A model generated the notes under the pieces. The model was given only the letters and a program-made list of their open reading frames with translations. It was not told where the DNA came from and searched no databases. The position numbers were made by a program, and so were the translations under genes. Shown here piece after piece: positions 50,433 through 64,000 of a stretch of 64,000 nucleotides of DNA; the stretch's first letter is position 1, and each line of letters opens with the position of its first letter. This DNA is from Batillaria attramentaria. Its lineage: Eukaryota; Mollusca; Gastropoda; Batillariidae. Location: contig JACVVK020000199.1 of assembly GCA_018292915.2 (NCBI GenBank), positions 70,001 to 134,000 of the forward strand. The letters are read 5' to 3'.

Positions 50433-50626
50433 GAGCCTGCGTGCTTGTCAAATCCATGACACTATAAGCCCTGTTTTACGGAATGACAGCAGATTTACAA
50501 GTGCCTATATTAACTCATTAAAATCTAACAGTAGTTACCACTGAAACCACCGACATCACGCGAAAACATAGAACCATTGATACAGCAATTAAATCGCAAA
50601 ACAAACACTCAATGGCCTATGCCGAA

Positions 50627-50797
50627 ATGGGGGGGGGGGGGGGGGTAACGTCCTTTTTCACCACATACGGGTGATATCAAAGACGAGACGGGGCAACGAT
50701 GAAAAAGCCAGCACAAATATTTGGCCCCAGTCGGGATACGAACTCACGACCCGAGCATTAAAAGTCCAACGCTCTACCATTCGGCCAACACGGCTCC
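50627..50797 (-). mobile_element. tRNA-derived SINE, family A, copy 9
   Basis: A full-length minus copy with an 11-bp target duplication CCTATGCCGAA at 50616-50626 and 50798-50808; its 3' end has expanded to a poly-G run. Confidence 0.85.
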
Positions 50798-51048
50798 CCT
50801 ATGCCGAAGTGACTAGACCATACCCTGAATATTCCTTTCCTCTCCCTCCTGTGGACACATTTCGTTCAGGGTGGCATGTTGCCGCATTTCTTTTTCTATT
50901 TCTGCTTCTTCTAATAGCCAACCAACTTCAACTTTAAAAAAAGAGAGAAGATTATCGTTGGTATCTCAGTACAGATTACACGAGGAGTGCCCAGCAGAGT
51001 GAACGATGATGTGCATCTACAATAGGCAGAATTCGAAGCTGGTGGATG

Positions 51049-51292
51049 TTATAATAATAATAATAATAATAATAATAATTTCATTAATACAGGCGCATTA
51101 TCCCAAATATTTGGCTTAAAGCGCCACGAGCTAAACCCAACACGCACGCTCACGCGAATCACACGCATTCTCTCACACACTGGACACGAACACATTACAA
51201 TCACGCGGTGCGAAGGGTCAGCTCAGCAATGTAAGTTTCGGAATTTTAGATTTGCATTTATGTTTTAATTTTGTGGGCTAAACATTTGCAAA
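51049..51292 (-). mobile_element. SINE family B, 3' part
   Basis: The (AAT)n tail at the left is followed, in reverse, by the AACCCAACACGCACGCTCAC and GAACACATTACAATCACG body segments; the tRNA head is missing. Confidence 0.7.
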
Positions 51293-51524
51293 GCCGGTGG
51301 GGGGGGGGGGGGGAGGGATATTACTTGAAACGTGATAGAACGTGAGATTCGGGGTAAGGCTCTGATCTAGCGGTCTAACGTGTGCTAGAAATGGACCGCC
51401 AGCCTCGCCTTGAATCAGGCAAGGGTGACTGACACCTCTAATCTACCTAGGAGAATTTTTTTTTTTTTTTTCTTTTTTTTTTTTTTTTTAAATTGTTATG
51501 GTCAGTTCTTAATGTTCTCAATCA

Positions 51525-54979
<3,455 letters not shown>

Positions 54980-55300
54980 TGTGGCTGTGTTAATCTTGTA
55001 CAATTGTTAAAAGAATTCAAACTGTTCTTGCCTATGCCCGCACGTAAGGAACATGGCTGACAAGTGTAAGTTTGGCCGTTTGTCGCTGCGGTTCTTATAC
55101 AGGAAAACCGACAATAAAAACACGTGCGAGAGATAAAAAAAAAAAAAGGGGGGGGGGGTGCACTGACTGTCACTAACAGTCTCATGATTGGAAATATCGC
55201 GTTTCATTTAGTCTTGTAGGCGAAAAATAAAAATCTCAGAAAATAAACGCAGAAAAAGGCTATGTACGACGTCGGCGATCGGGCACACCCACACGCGCAC

Positions 55301-56029
<729 letters not shown>

Positions 56030-56030
<1 letters not shown>

Positions 56031-57133
56031 AAGACCACGGCAAGTGCTACCATAAAGTCCTCTGAATTTGCAAATCTGTTGGGTTCGCTAAAAGGCGTGG
56101 CCAGCCTCGCTCAAAAAAACAGAACTTATGATCACGTGCGCACTGAGTTTATTAGTCCTTCGTTTTTAGTATGCGAACAAATTAGTAAAGCGCGTCCTTT
56201 GTCGCGCCAAAATGATTGACTTCTCGTGCGGTCATGAAAACCCAACAGCTGTCTACAGTCTCATAAAAACACGGAGCTTTGAGGCGTGACTGCCAGTCAG
56301 AGAAATTTGCTTGTGATTAGCGGCAGTACTAAAAAACCACAAGCGAGTATACCCTATGTTAATTCTTAATCCAAGACGGGTGCAGGCTGTGAAAGCGACG
56401 GGACGTACAGTTTTAGCGTACTGTTAAGTTTTCGTTTCGTTTCTTTTTACAGCCAGATTATGATTCGATCCCTACCGTCTGCCGTCTGCCGCGTAGTTTG
56501 ATATGCCGCGTTATCTTTCATTTTAAAAGCGAGACGTGACGGCGAGTCACGAGCGAGGTAAATTAATAGGGATGCCGTTTGGCTCTTAGTTCGCACCTGT
56601 CGATTTTGTTTTAAGTTAGTCATTGGTAGAGCTAGCAACAGGAGGCTTTCTCAGTCAATACACTGTGGTGGCTCTATCGGCTCTTTCAGTTTGTCTCCGT
56701 TATTCCGAGGCAGAAGGGGCTTCATTTTAGCCGACGTCGGACACCTATCATCGACACAGACCAATTCATTTTCGAAATGGCCTATTGCTTTCTCAGTTTC
56801 CAAGGCGGACATAATTATTATGTCCTATTATTTAGACTGCGAAACAGTGGATTCGGGACAAACTACTTATACTTTTACCAAAGACTCAGTGTGGTGGCCA
56901 GCTATCTCTGTGTCTCCACAAAACTGAAGTGAATTCGATACAAGCTGGGCTTCGTGTCAGCGACGGACACACTCATTTTCCAAATGTTTGTTTGTTGTTT
57001 ATAGATTTGGTCTTACCTAAGAATTTCTTCACTGTTTTTTTGTTTGTTTGTTTGTTTTTTGGTGTGTGTGTGCCCTCCTCCCCCCCCCCCTTTCCTCGTA
57101 AATTTCAGCGTTTGTCTTTTTCTGTTTATCACG

Positions 57134-57217
<84 letters not shown>

Positions 57218-57232
57218 TCACGACATTAAGTT

Positions 57233-57267
<35 letters not shown>

Positions 57268-57491
57268 ACTTCACAACTGAAGTGAATGATGCCGCTAACT
57301 CATCTAATTATGTGACCGGCACGGCCGATTCGGAGACAGCTTGAGAACCCTAGGTATCTGGACAGTCCAGCGGAGCACTTTGAATGATTCAGGTAAGGGT
57401 GTTTTGTTTTTTTTTCTCTTTTTTTCCGAATTTTGTCTCTTCAGTGTTTTCTAATTACCCCCGATTAAGTCCATGCGGCCAACCTGCGTCG

Positions 57492-57500
<9 letters not shown>
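56030..57500. other. Intergenic DNA upstream of the receptor
   Basis: Non-repetitive to 57000, then (GT)n(GA)n...(CT)n at 57137-57260. No gene recognised; 5' UTR exons of the receptor could lie here. Confidence 0.4.
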
Positions 57501-57527
<27 letters not shown>

Positions 57528-57625
57528 TGAGTGTGTGTGTGTGTTTCAGGTAAATATCTCGAGAACGGGAGGACCAGGCAACGCCATTTTTAATGCGTAC
57601 CCCAAAGGAGCCTCTTTGAGTTGGT

Positions 57626-57800
57626 GGGGTGGGTGGGTGTTTGGGGGTTTAACGTCCTTTTACCACCACACATGGGTGATATCAAAGACGGGGCAACGAT
57701 GAAAAAGCCAGCACAAATATTTTGCCCCAGCCGGGATACGAACTCACGACCCGAGCATTAAAAGTCCAACGCTCTACCATTCGACCACCCCGGCTCCCCA
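57626..57800 (-). mobile_element. tRNA-derived SINE, family A, copy 10
   Basis: A full-length minus copy with an 11-bp target duplication TTTGAGTTGGT at 57615-57625 and 57801-57811. Confidence 0.85.
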
Positions 57801-57909
57801 TTTGAGTTGGTACCAGTAAGCTGATGCCACCTTGCAACAGAACTATCACTGTCGAAACTTTTAAAGGGAAGCGGCGCGGGAAACAGCCTTCTGCACCACC
57901 AACGTACCG

Positions 57910-58046
57910 CAGTGCGGCATACTGTCTCCGTGGTTGCAACCCTGTTCTAGAGAAGCGACGGTCCCGGAACAGGGTTGCAGCTCCGTTGCAAAGAAGCAAC
58001 AGGGACCTCGCCGGTCCAGTACTTGAATGTGTGATATGCGGCACTG
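57910..58046. mobile_element. 137-bp nested hairpin with CAGTGCGGCATA ends
   Basis: The outer inverted ends match 11 of 12 bases; an inner perfect 12-bp pair GCAACCCTGTTC/GAACAGGGTTGC lies at 57936-57947 and 57967-57978. Transposon origin is inference. Confidence 0.4.
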
Positions 58047-58299
58047 GTTGGGGTTCCAAAAATTTTGCCACCATTAATTACCAATGGCATCCGAGTACAT
58101 TCTATGGGCAGGTACTTTGCCGGCCATCGCGCGCCTGGTCTTTTTTGGTACATTTTGTTTCCGCCTCCCCCTCCCTCCCCCCAAGTTTTGTTTGTTTTCG
58201 CCCCCCCCCCCTTTTTTTTAAAATAATAATAATAATAATAAATTGCTTTTATATAGCACAGTATCCCAGCAGACGCTTTACAAATACACACACACGGAG

Positions 58300-58332
<33 letters not shown>

Positions 58333-58497
58333 GCCATCACTTTCATAACATACAGCTGGGATCTCGATAAAATGAGCTGCTGGGGGGGGGGGGGGGAGTA
58401 TTTATAACGATTTGTGTTTGATTTTTGACCTATTCAGTTTGCGTTTTGGGGATTTGGTTGTGACGAATTCTTTGAGCGAGTTCCCGACCTGACGAAG

Positions 58498-58716
58498 CCG
58501 GTGTCACAGGATATTTCGGAACCGGACGAATGGGAACCATTCCGATTTATCCTGGCCCTGGTGGCAGGATTTTTCAGAACCATTCCGATTTATCCTAGGA
58601 TATCCTTGGATAAATGGGAATAGGGTTAGGATAAATGGGAATGGTTCCGAAAAATCCTAGGATTTTTGGGAACCGGTTCCGATTTATCCTGGTTCCGAAA
58701 TGTTCTACGACACCGG
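58498..58716. mobile_element. 219-bp inverted-repeat element, CCGGTGTC ends
   Basis: Ends CCGGTGTCACAGGATATTTC and GAAATGTTCTACGACACCGG are imperfect inverted repeats over about 26 bp. The interior holds repeated and inverted ATTCCGATTTATCCT units. No clear target duplication. Confidence 0.5.
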
Positions 58717-59502
58717 GTCAGTAGAGCTGCACTCTACTCGAGAGTAGGCCTACCCCGGAACACATCCTCAGGATGTCACCAACCGCACTACCGCGGGTGG
58801 CTGTTTGTTGGACCGAAGATGGGAAAAGAGCCATAGCATGACACAAGGAGACGTGGCGGCGGACAGTGGACTTGGAGCTGAAGGAAAACAAACTTACCTG
58901 AGGCCGGGACGCGGGAGAAGACAGAACAGGCCAGAGTTTCCATCTTTGGTGTTGGCCTCATGTACCAGAGGGCACGAAGAGGATTAAGTAAGTAAAAGTG
59001 TCAGTTTGGTGTTGATGGTTTTAACATGGTTTTATTCCGCTGGCCAGTTTACACAAAACAGAAGTATTCAGGCGGTGGCAAAAGACCAGATGCTTATATA
59101 TAGCCTCCGCCTGTGAACATACACAAGGTAGTACGGCGAATACCGTGACAGCATACAACATAATAATAGCAATGAAAAGACAGGAGAGGGAGGGAGAGGG
59201 GAAGAGGGAGAGTAAGAAGAAGGGAAAGTGAGAAGAAGAGAGAGGGAGGGGAAAGGAAGGGCTGGGAAGGGGGAATTGGTTTGGTTGGCGCAGTTGACAG
59301 ACTGTCCGCGGCACAGTACGTGCTTAATAATTTAAATTATATGGTAAAGCGCTGGCTTTTCATTATAATGTCATGTACGTATTGGAAGATTGTGAGGTTT
59401 CTTGACAAGTTAAGTTTTCATCACCCTGTAGCAGGATATCCGTTTGGTGTTTACATACGCATGTTGTGATGTTGTATTTGTCTTCCAGTAATAACTATAG
59501 AA

Positions 59503-59675
59503 CAGGGCTTAAAACTGTCTATGATCAAAAAGGAGGAAAAGTTGTGCAGCATTTAGTGACGAAGTAAAGTCAAGTCAAAGTCAAAAATACTTTATTTATC
59601 CCCGTAGGGCAATTCATGCGGGCGAGCATAAGACACATAAAGAAGTTAAGATCACTAAATTCATATAATTGTACA

Positions 59676-59718
<43 letters not shown>

Positions 59719-60240
59719 TGCTGATTGATATAAAAACACACACCACCACCCTGACCTTTCCCTGTGATGTTTTCGTCTCTATCCAAGCGTATGGGGTGGC
59801 TGAATCCAGACAAATACAAATCATGATGTCTGTCTGTATCACAGTCAAACCAAGTCTCAGTAAAAGCTAAAATGCTTGCGTTTCTAAATTCGTTCATATA
59901 ATGGACGTTGGCCTGAAGTTCATCCACAAACGCGCGTGTGCAAAGTTGATGTGTTATGTTAAGGGTGTCCCCGACATGCCAGCATTCCCGGAATTAAAAA
60001 AAGAAAGAAAGAAAAAAAGACTAAAATCTGTGCAGTTGGGTGCATTTAAGCATCAGTTTAGTGTTTCAGAGGAGAAAACACTTTTTGTGGAGGAAAATGA
60101 TTAGAATTAGACTAAAATCTGTGCAATTTGTTGCGTATGGGCATGATTTTAAGTGCTTCAGACGAAGAAATGCACCGGGGGGGGGGGGGGGGGGGGGGGG
60201 GGAGACACTTTTTAGCCAAAGGTGGAACATTTAAAGCCTT
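59503..60240 (+). mobile_element. MITE family A copy carrying a nested LINE
   Basis: It begins CAGGGCTTAAAACTGTC at 59503, is interrupted by the LINE piece at 59573-59945, and resumes with the AAAATCTGTGCAGTTGG unit and a poly-G run, ending near GGTGGAACATTTAAAGCC. Confidence 0.6.
59573..59945 (-). pseudogene. LINE endonuclease fragment fused to a LINE 3' end, nested in a MITE
   Basis: Reading minus, VDELQANVHYMNEF, ILAFTETWF and GQGGGVCFYIN are the APE-type endonuclease N-terminal blocks of a LINE. A (GT)n tract then leads to GGGGATAAATAAAGTATT and a GACTTT-type tail. The RT is deleted. It interrupts a MITE-A copy. Confidence 0.65.
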
Positions 60241-60570
60241 TATAAAACCTGCTAATGTTCCAGAGAAAATGGAAGCTATGGTAAGGGGTAGCAGTTTCCT
60301 TCGCCACCAAACATGAAAGTGGGAATAATAATTTATCAGCAGGTTTGCTCAACACCTTGATCCTTGACCATATACCTATGTGACACAGAGGTCTTGAGAC
60401 TGATAAGGGGACATCCTTCTATTATCTGGTAAATCCATTGAAGCATTTAGAGTTCATTTTTTTTTAAAAAGATATTTTTCTACTTTTTCTTACGTATGAA
60501 ATGTAATTATGTTTATACTTTTCATGTTTTTGTTTTTGTTTTTTTTAAATATGTGTATAGATCTAACATG

Positions 60571-60790
60571 GTCCAAGGACCAAAAAGAGGAAAAGTGTGT
60601 TGCATTTAGTAGCCAAGTCAAAAGCATGTCTGCAAAGCAGTGACATTATGCTAGAGGTGTCCGGGGCATGCTGTCACACATTCTTTTTAAAGGTTAGACT
60701 AAAATCTGTGCAATGTTGTGCATTTTGGCATGATTTTAAGTGCTTCAGAGGAGGAAAACTTTTCATCAGAGGTGGATGATTTTAAGCCCC
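60571..60790 (+). mobile_element. MITE family A copy, uninterrupted
   Basis: It follows the same order as the 59.5 kb copy (GGAGG/GAGGAAAAGT, GCATTTAGT, GTCCGGGGCATGC, AAAATCTGTGCAATG, GCTTCAGAGG) and ends GATTTTAAGCCCCG. The left terminus is not clear. Confidence 0.55.
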
Positions 60791-60931
60791 GTGTTATTGT
60801 TAGAAAAGCCAACAACAAAACCCGCAGAATTTCTCTTACTTCGCTCATCAGTAAGCAGAGACCCCTCCCTGTCTCTTCACACACACACACACACACACAA
60901 ACAAAAGCACCTTTGTCACATAAGGTTAAAC

Positions 60932-61804
60932 TTTAATATCAGACAAACAACACAGAAAAAAGCACAGTAGGGTAAACATAGCAAGCCGTTTATCACACAC
61001 TTCACGGAACGGCTTCATGTCTCTCAAATCAATGCAAGCACCAAGATTCTCACACACAAACACATACCTACATACAACGTACACTCTCTCCTTTGGCACG
61101 GAACCTTTCACTCAAAAGTCAAACACATGGAATGAAACCACTAAGTATGCAGATGAGTTACAAGTTAGAAAATTAACAAATGTAACTGCAAACAAGTGTA
61201 CCCATTTGTACGTGAACCACCAACGTAACAGTGATATGATACAGTTTCTCTTGATGTAATTACACAGACTCAAAGCCTCCGGTTGAAACGTCAAAACTGT
61301 CAAACACAGAGAAGAAGAAGGAAAAAAACCCAAAAAACAACCTGCCACGATATCGCCTTCCACTCCTAAATGAGGTTGCTAGGAGAAAACGTTAAATACA
61401 TAAAATGAAAATTCTATGTCAAATCATGGCATGATAAACTGTCAACAATGCTAGTGAACTATCTCAAAAGTGAGTCATTCATGCCTTGCATTCCCAAGTC
61501 TCCATGCATAACCAATCCAACAGAGTTCCCATGCACTTTCTTCAGAGTTTCAGAGACAAGGTGGGACCCAGCAATACTACCCTGCAAGATTCGACCGGCC
61601 CTCAGTGAGCACGACAGAACTGGTAAAGCTATCGGGGAAGAGAAGGCCATGTCAAGTGAGGGCTGTCGGCCAAAAATATTGTCAGTTTGTCATCTCCAGC
61701 GTGAAAACCAGCGTTCAGTAAGTTTCTAATGTGGTGTCCCTGAACTCTCGAAGCATCCTCTCTCTCCTGTCTTCATTCACTCAGCCAAATCACACAGCGC
61801 AGAC
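60932..61804 (-). other. Probable 3' UTR of HSP90B1 with ATTAAA signal
   Basis: No other gene is visible between the GRP94 stop and a minus-strand ATTAAA at 60937-60932. The variant poly(A) signal and the lack of transposon debris in this stretch suggest the 3' UTR; the cleavage site is inferred. Confidence 0.4.
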
Positions 61805-64000
61805 CTAAAGCTCGTCACGTGCTTGTTCCTGAAAAAACAAAGAGAAGGTGTTTTCTATTTAAAATTGTCAACACATGTGCAACCGGAAAACACAGGGCGA
61901 GTCCTGAGCATAGCAGATATGAAGCAATGAAATGTAGGTGCCAAAACAAAAAAACAAAAAAAAGAAGAAGAAAAAGCGCCATATCCAGATTTCTAGGTAG
62001 GTACAGCATATGCGCTGGAAATTCTTCAAATGAAGCACAGTGGGATGTCAAAATGACACAGCCTAGACCAGAAAGTGCTTACACAAATGTGTAAACTGTT
62101 ATGCAAAACTAAATGCATGCCGTGGTTAGGAGCAGAACAAGAGTTGTTTCATTACACGCTTTCAGCAAGATGTGCCATGCAAACAGTAGGGACCTTCAAA
62201 GTCCATAAAATCAGCTAAAACAGCGAGCAAACTGCTCACACAACCAATCAAACATAGGCGATCTTACATTACAACAAAAACTACCCGCCAACAGAAAAAT
62301 ATGTGTAATTGTTAACCCTGGTAGTAGAATATTCCAGGCTACCTCCATGATTCTTTCAGCATGACGAATTCATTCAGCAAAACCAGAGGCAACATGCAAT
62401 TCCCCGAGATCTAGTGAAGATGACTTACATCAGCGTTTGCATCAGCACTGTCATCCTCAGCTGTAACCTCCTCCTCCTCTCCCTCTGCTGTTGTCTCCTC
62501 TTCGTCTTCAAACACTGGCTCTTCCTCCACCTGCACGCACACAGTCATTTCCGTGAGTTGCAATACAATGAGTCTTTCATCACATATCACTACTATCATG
62601 TAAGAGCCGATACAGAAAATTGCCTTCATCATCTTACAGCTTTAGAATAATAATCAACAACAACAACAAAAAAAGCTGGTTTACACATGCTGCCATTTCA
62701 AAGAACCCAGTCAAAAATAGGTAAAGATCTCTTAAGTTAGTACAGTATGAAATTCAGACTTTACACAGTATTTTCAACAAACCACAGCTGTAAGGGAAAC
62801 ATTGCTGCTTTTTACATTTTCCATTTAGCATCTGGTTTACTCACCTTTTCATCTAACGAAACATCCATACTCAATCGCAGCATGCGTTCAATTCTTTCAG
62901 CAAACCCAGCAGTATCAGGAAGAATGTATCCCGAGCGTAATGTGGCTGTCTCAAACATCACTACTGCAAGATCCTTTGCTGTTTGATCCTCTGCATCTTT
63001 CTACAAACAGACACACAAACTGTTACCTTAAACTGTTTTCAAGTTCAACACAAGGACAGTAGGAAACACAGAACCCCAATGTACCCCCAGGTATCTTCAG
63101 CTTATTCATTCACTACAAACAACAAACAAAACAAACACACCACACAAACGGCAACAGCAGCATTTCTGGCATCCTGTCTCGATATGTATGAGATAAACAG
63201 AATCACTGTTATGAGGGTGGGGAGGGGTATCCTTCAAAGTATGCGCATGGAAAGAGATATAAAAACTGTATGAAAATTGAAATTGGGAGGGGGGGGGGGG
63301 GGGGTGCCTGCATAGAACACAAGTGACATGATGAATCTGCAATTTCTTCAAGCAGCTGTGCCTACCTCTACTCGTGCTTTGAGCTCCTTGATTAGTGGGT
63401 GACGTGGATTGACCTCCAGCGTCTTCTTCTGAGATGAGTAGAATCTGTTAAAAAAAATGTTTGGTTCTGGTTATTTATGGTCATACATTGATCAATACTC
63501 CAGTGGATGTATGTAGTGGCATCTGTCTCTCAACACCATTATTCATGGTCAATGTGCAGAGCCCATTTCCATGTCAGCCACTGGCCTCAAACCATGTGGA
63601 AATGTCCCCAAAAAAGACTTTCTTACAAAGGCGAACATATCGAAAAAGCTGCCCAGAAATAATACTGCCACAACTCTAATTTCAGCAGAAAATAATACTA
63701 CATGTACCGCAACGCCATTCTTTGCACAACTAGTGTTACAACAGTATTATTTCCGGGCAGCAATATATATATTTCTGTACCAAAATGGACAAAATGCAGG
63801 ACAAATGTCCTAAATGTTTATGGTCAGCCAGGACATTTGTCCTGTTACAGTTCCCACAGCCAATAAGCCCTAAACCCCGGTAAACACAACCACAACCAAG
63901 CCCGAAGCCCGAGGCATTTTGGACTCGGAGGACTTCATCTACACAGAAGTAAGGCAAAAAGACCAAACTGGATACACACAGAGTTTAGGAAAATGTAATA
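61805..64000 (-). CDS. HSP90B1: Endoplasmin / GRP94, C-terminal four exons (gene runs off the right edge)
   Basis: Exons in transcript order: 63444-63366, 63000-62845, 62530-62429, 61828-61805 (stop TAG 61805-61807). They encode [20 protein letters not shown], then the C-terminal dimerisation segment with [20 protein letters not shown] and [12 protein letters not shown], then an acidic tail ([20 protein letters not shown]), then EQARDEL. GRP94 is the HSP90 chaperone of the ER lumen, folding secreted and membrane proteins. The last four residues, RDEL, are a functional variant of the KDEL retrieval signal. Phases agree at all three junctions. The 63444 exon begins in the second-to-third codon phase, so upstream exons lie beyond the window; 63445-64000 is intron. 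Confidence 0.93.
63648..63761. repeat. Inverted repeat in the GRP94 intron
   Basis: GCTGCCCAGAAATAATACTG (63648-63667) is the near-complement of CAGTATTATTTCCGGGCAGC (63742-63761). A GGACAAATGTCCT palindrome pair follows at 63791-63843, like the interior of the 19.78 kb MITE. Confidence 0.5.

Noticed and set aside
57824..58348. 174-codon plus-strand frame
   Set aside because: It crosses a hairpin element, poly-C and (AC)n tracts and shows no conserved motif.

Overview
The window is animal nuclear DNA. Genes are split by GT-AG introns, spacing is wide, and much of the non-coding DNA is (AC)n, (CT)n and (GT)n microsatellite, tRNA-derived SINEs, 5'-truncated LINEs and short inverted-repeat elements. 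The gene set and repeat style suggest a lophotrochozoan, most likely a mollusc and perhaps a caenogastropod. The phylum is inference; no marker gene here settles it.

Five protein genes could be reconstructed exon by exon, and every junction kept frame. (1) 20385-30688, minus: a 915-residue protein of unknown function with a C-terminal MYND-type zinc finger. (2) 32875-35602, plus: ALG10, the ER glucosyltransferase that finishes the dolichol-linked N-glycan precursor (3 exons, 469 residues). (3) 38088-46283, minus: RBM17/SPF45, an alternative-splicing factor with a G-patch and a UHM (12 coding exons, 368 residues). It has a non-coding first exon and a pair of inverted ETS-type sites at its 5' end. 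(4) 51525-54979, minus: a Methuselah-like class B seven-transmembrane receptor (two exons, 996 residues). (5) 61805 to beyond the right edge, minus: the last four exons of HSP90B1/GRP94 (endoplasmin), ending in the ER-retrieval signal RDEL. ALG10 and RBM17 are convergent, with predicted poly(A) signals about 190 bp apart. ALG10 and GRP94 both act in ER glycoprotein production, but nothing suggests co-regulation.

Layout. 1-20.4 kb: no gene recognised; repeats only. 20.4-30.7 kb: the MYND-finger gene, its introns full of small transposons. 30.7-32.9 kb: divergent intergenic region. 32.9-36.6 kb: ALG10. 36.7-46.8 kb: RBM17. 46.8-51.5 kb: intergenic, with a LINE reverse-transcriptase remnant and SINEs. 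51.5-55.0 kb: the receptor. 55.0-60.9 kb: microsatellite arrays, a SINE and nested elements. 60.9-64.0 kb: the 3' end of GRP94.

The most interesting non-gene signal is a community of short elements whose inverted ends begin CAG(G/C)G and, where a duplication can be read, lie in 5-6 bp target duplications. Several unrelated families are present, alongside a decayed hAT-type transposase C-terminus at 27.8 kb. Other notable items are a 92-bp near-perfect palindrome flanked by TTAA whose empty site survives in a neighbouring duplicate, a 31-nt microexon in each of two genes, a tRNA-SINE whose 3' tail resembles that of the local LINEs, and a repeat with a hammerhead-like core resembling Penelope-type elements.
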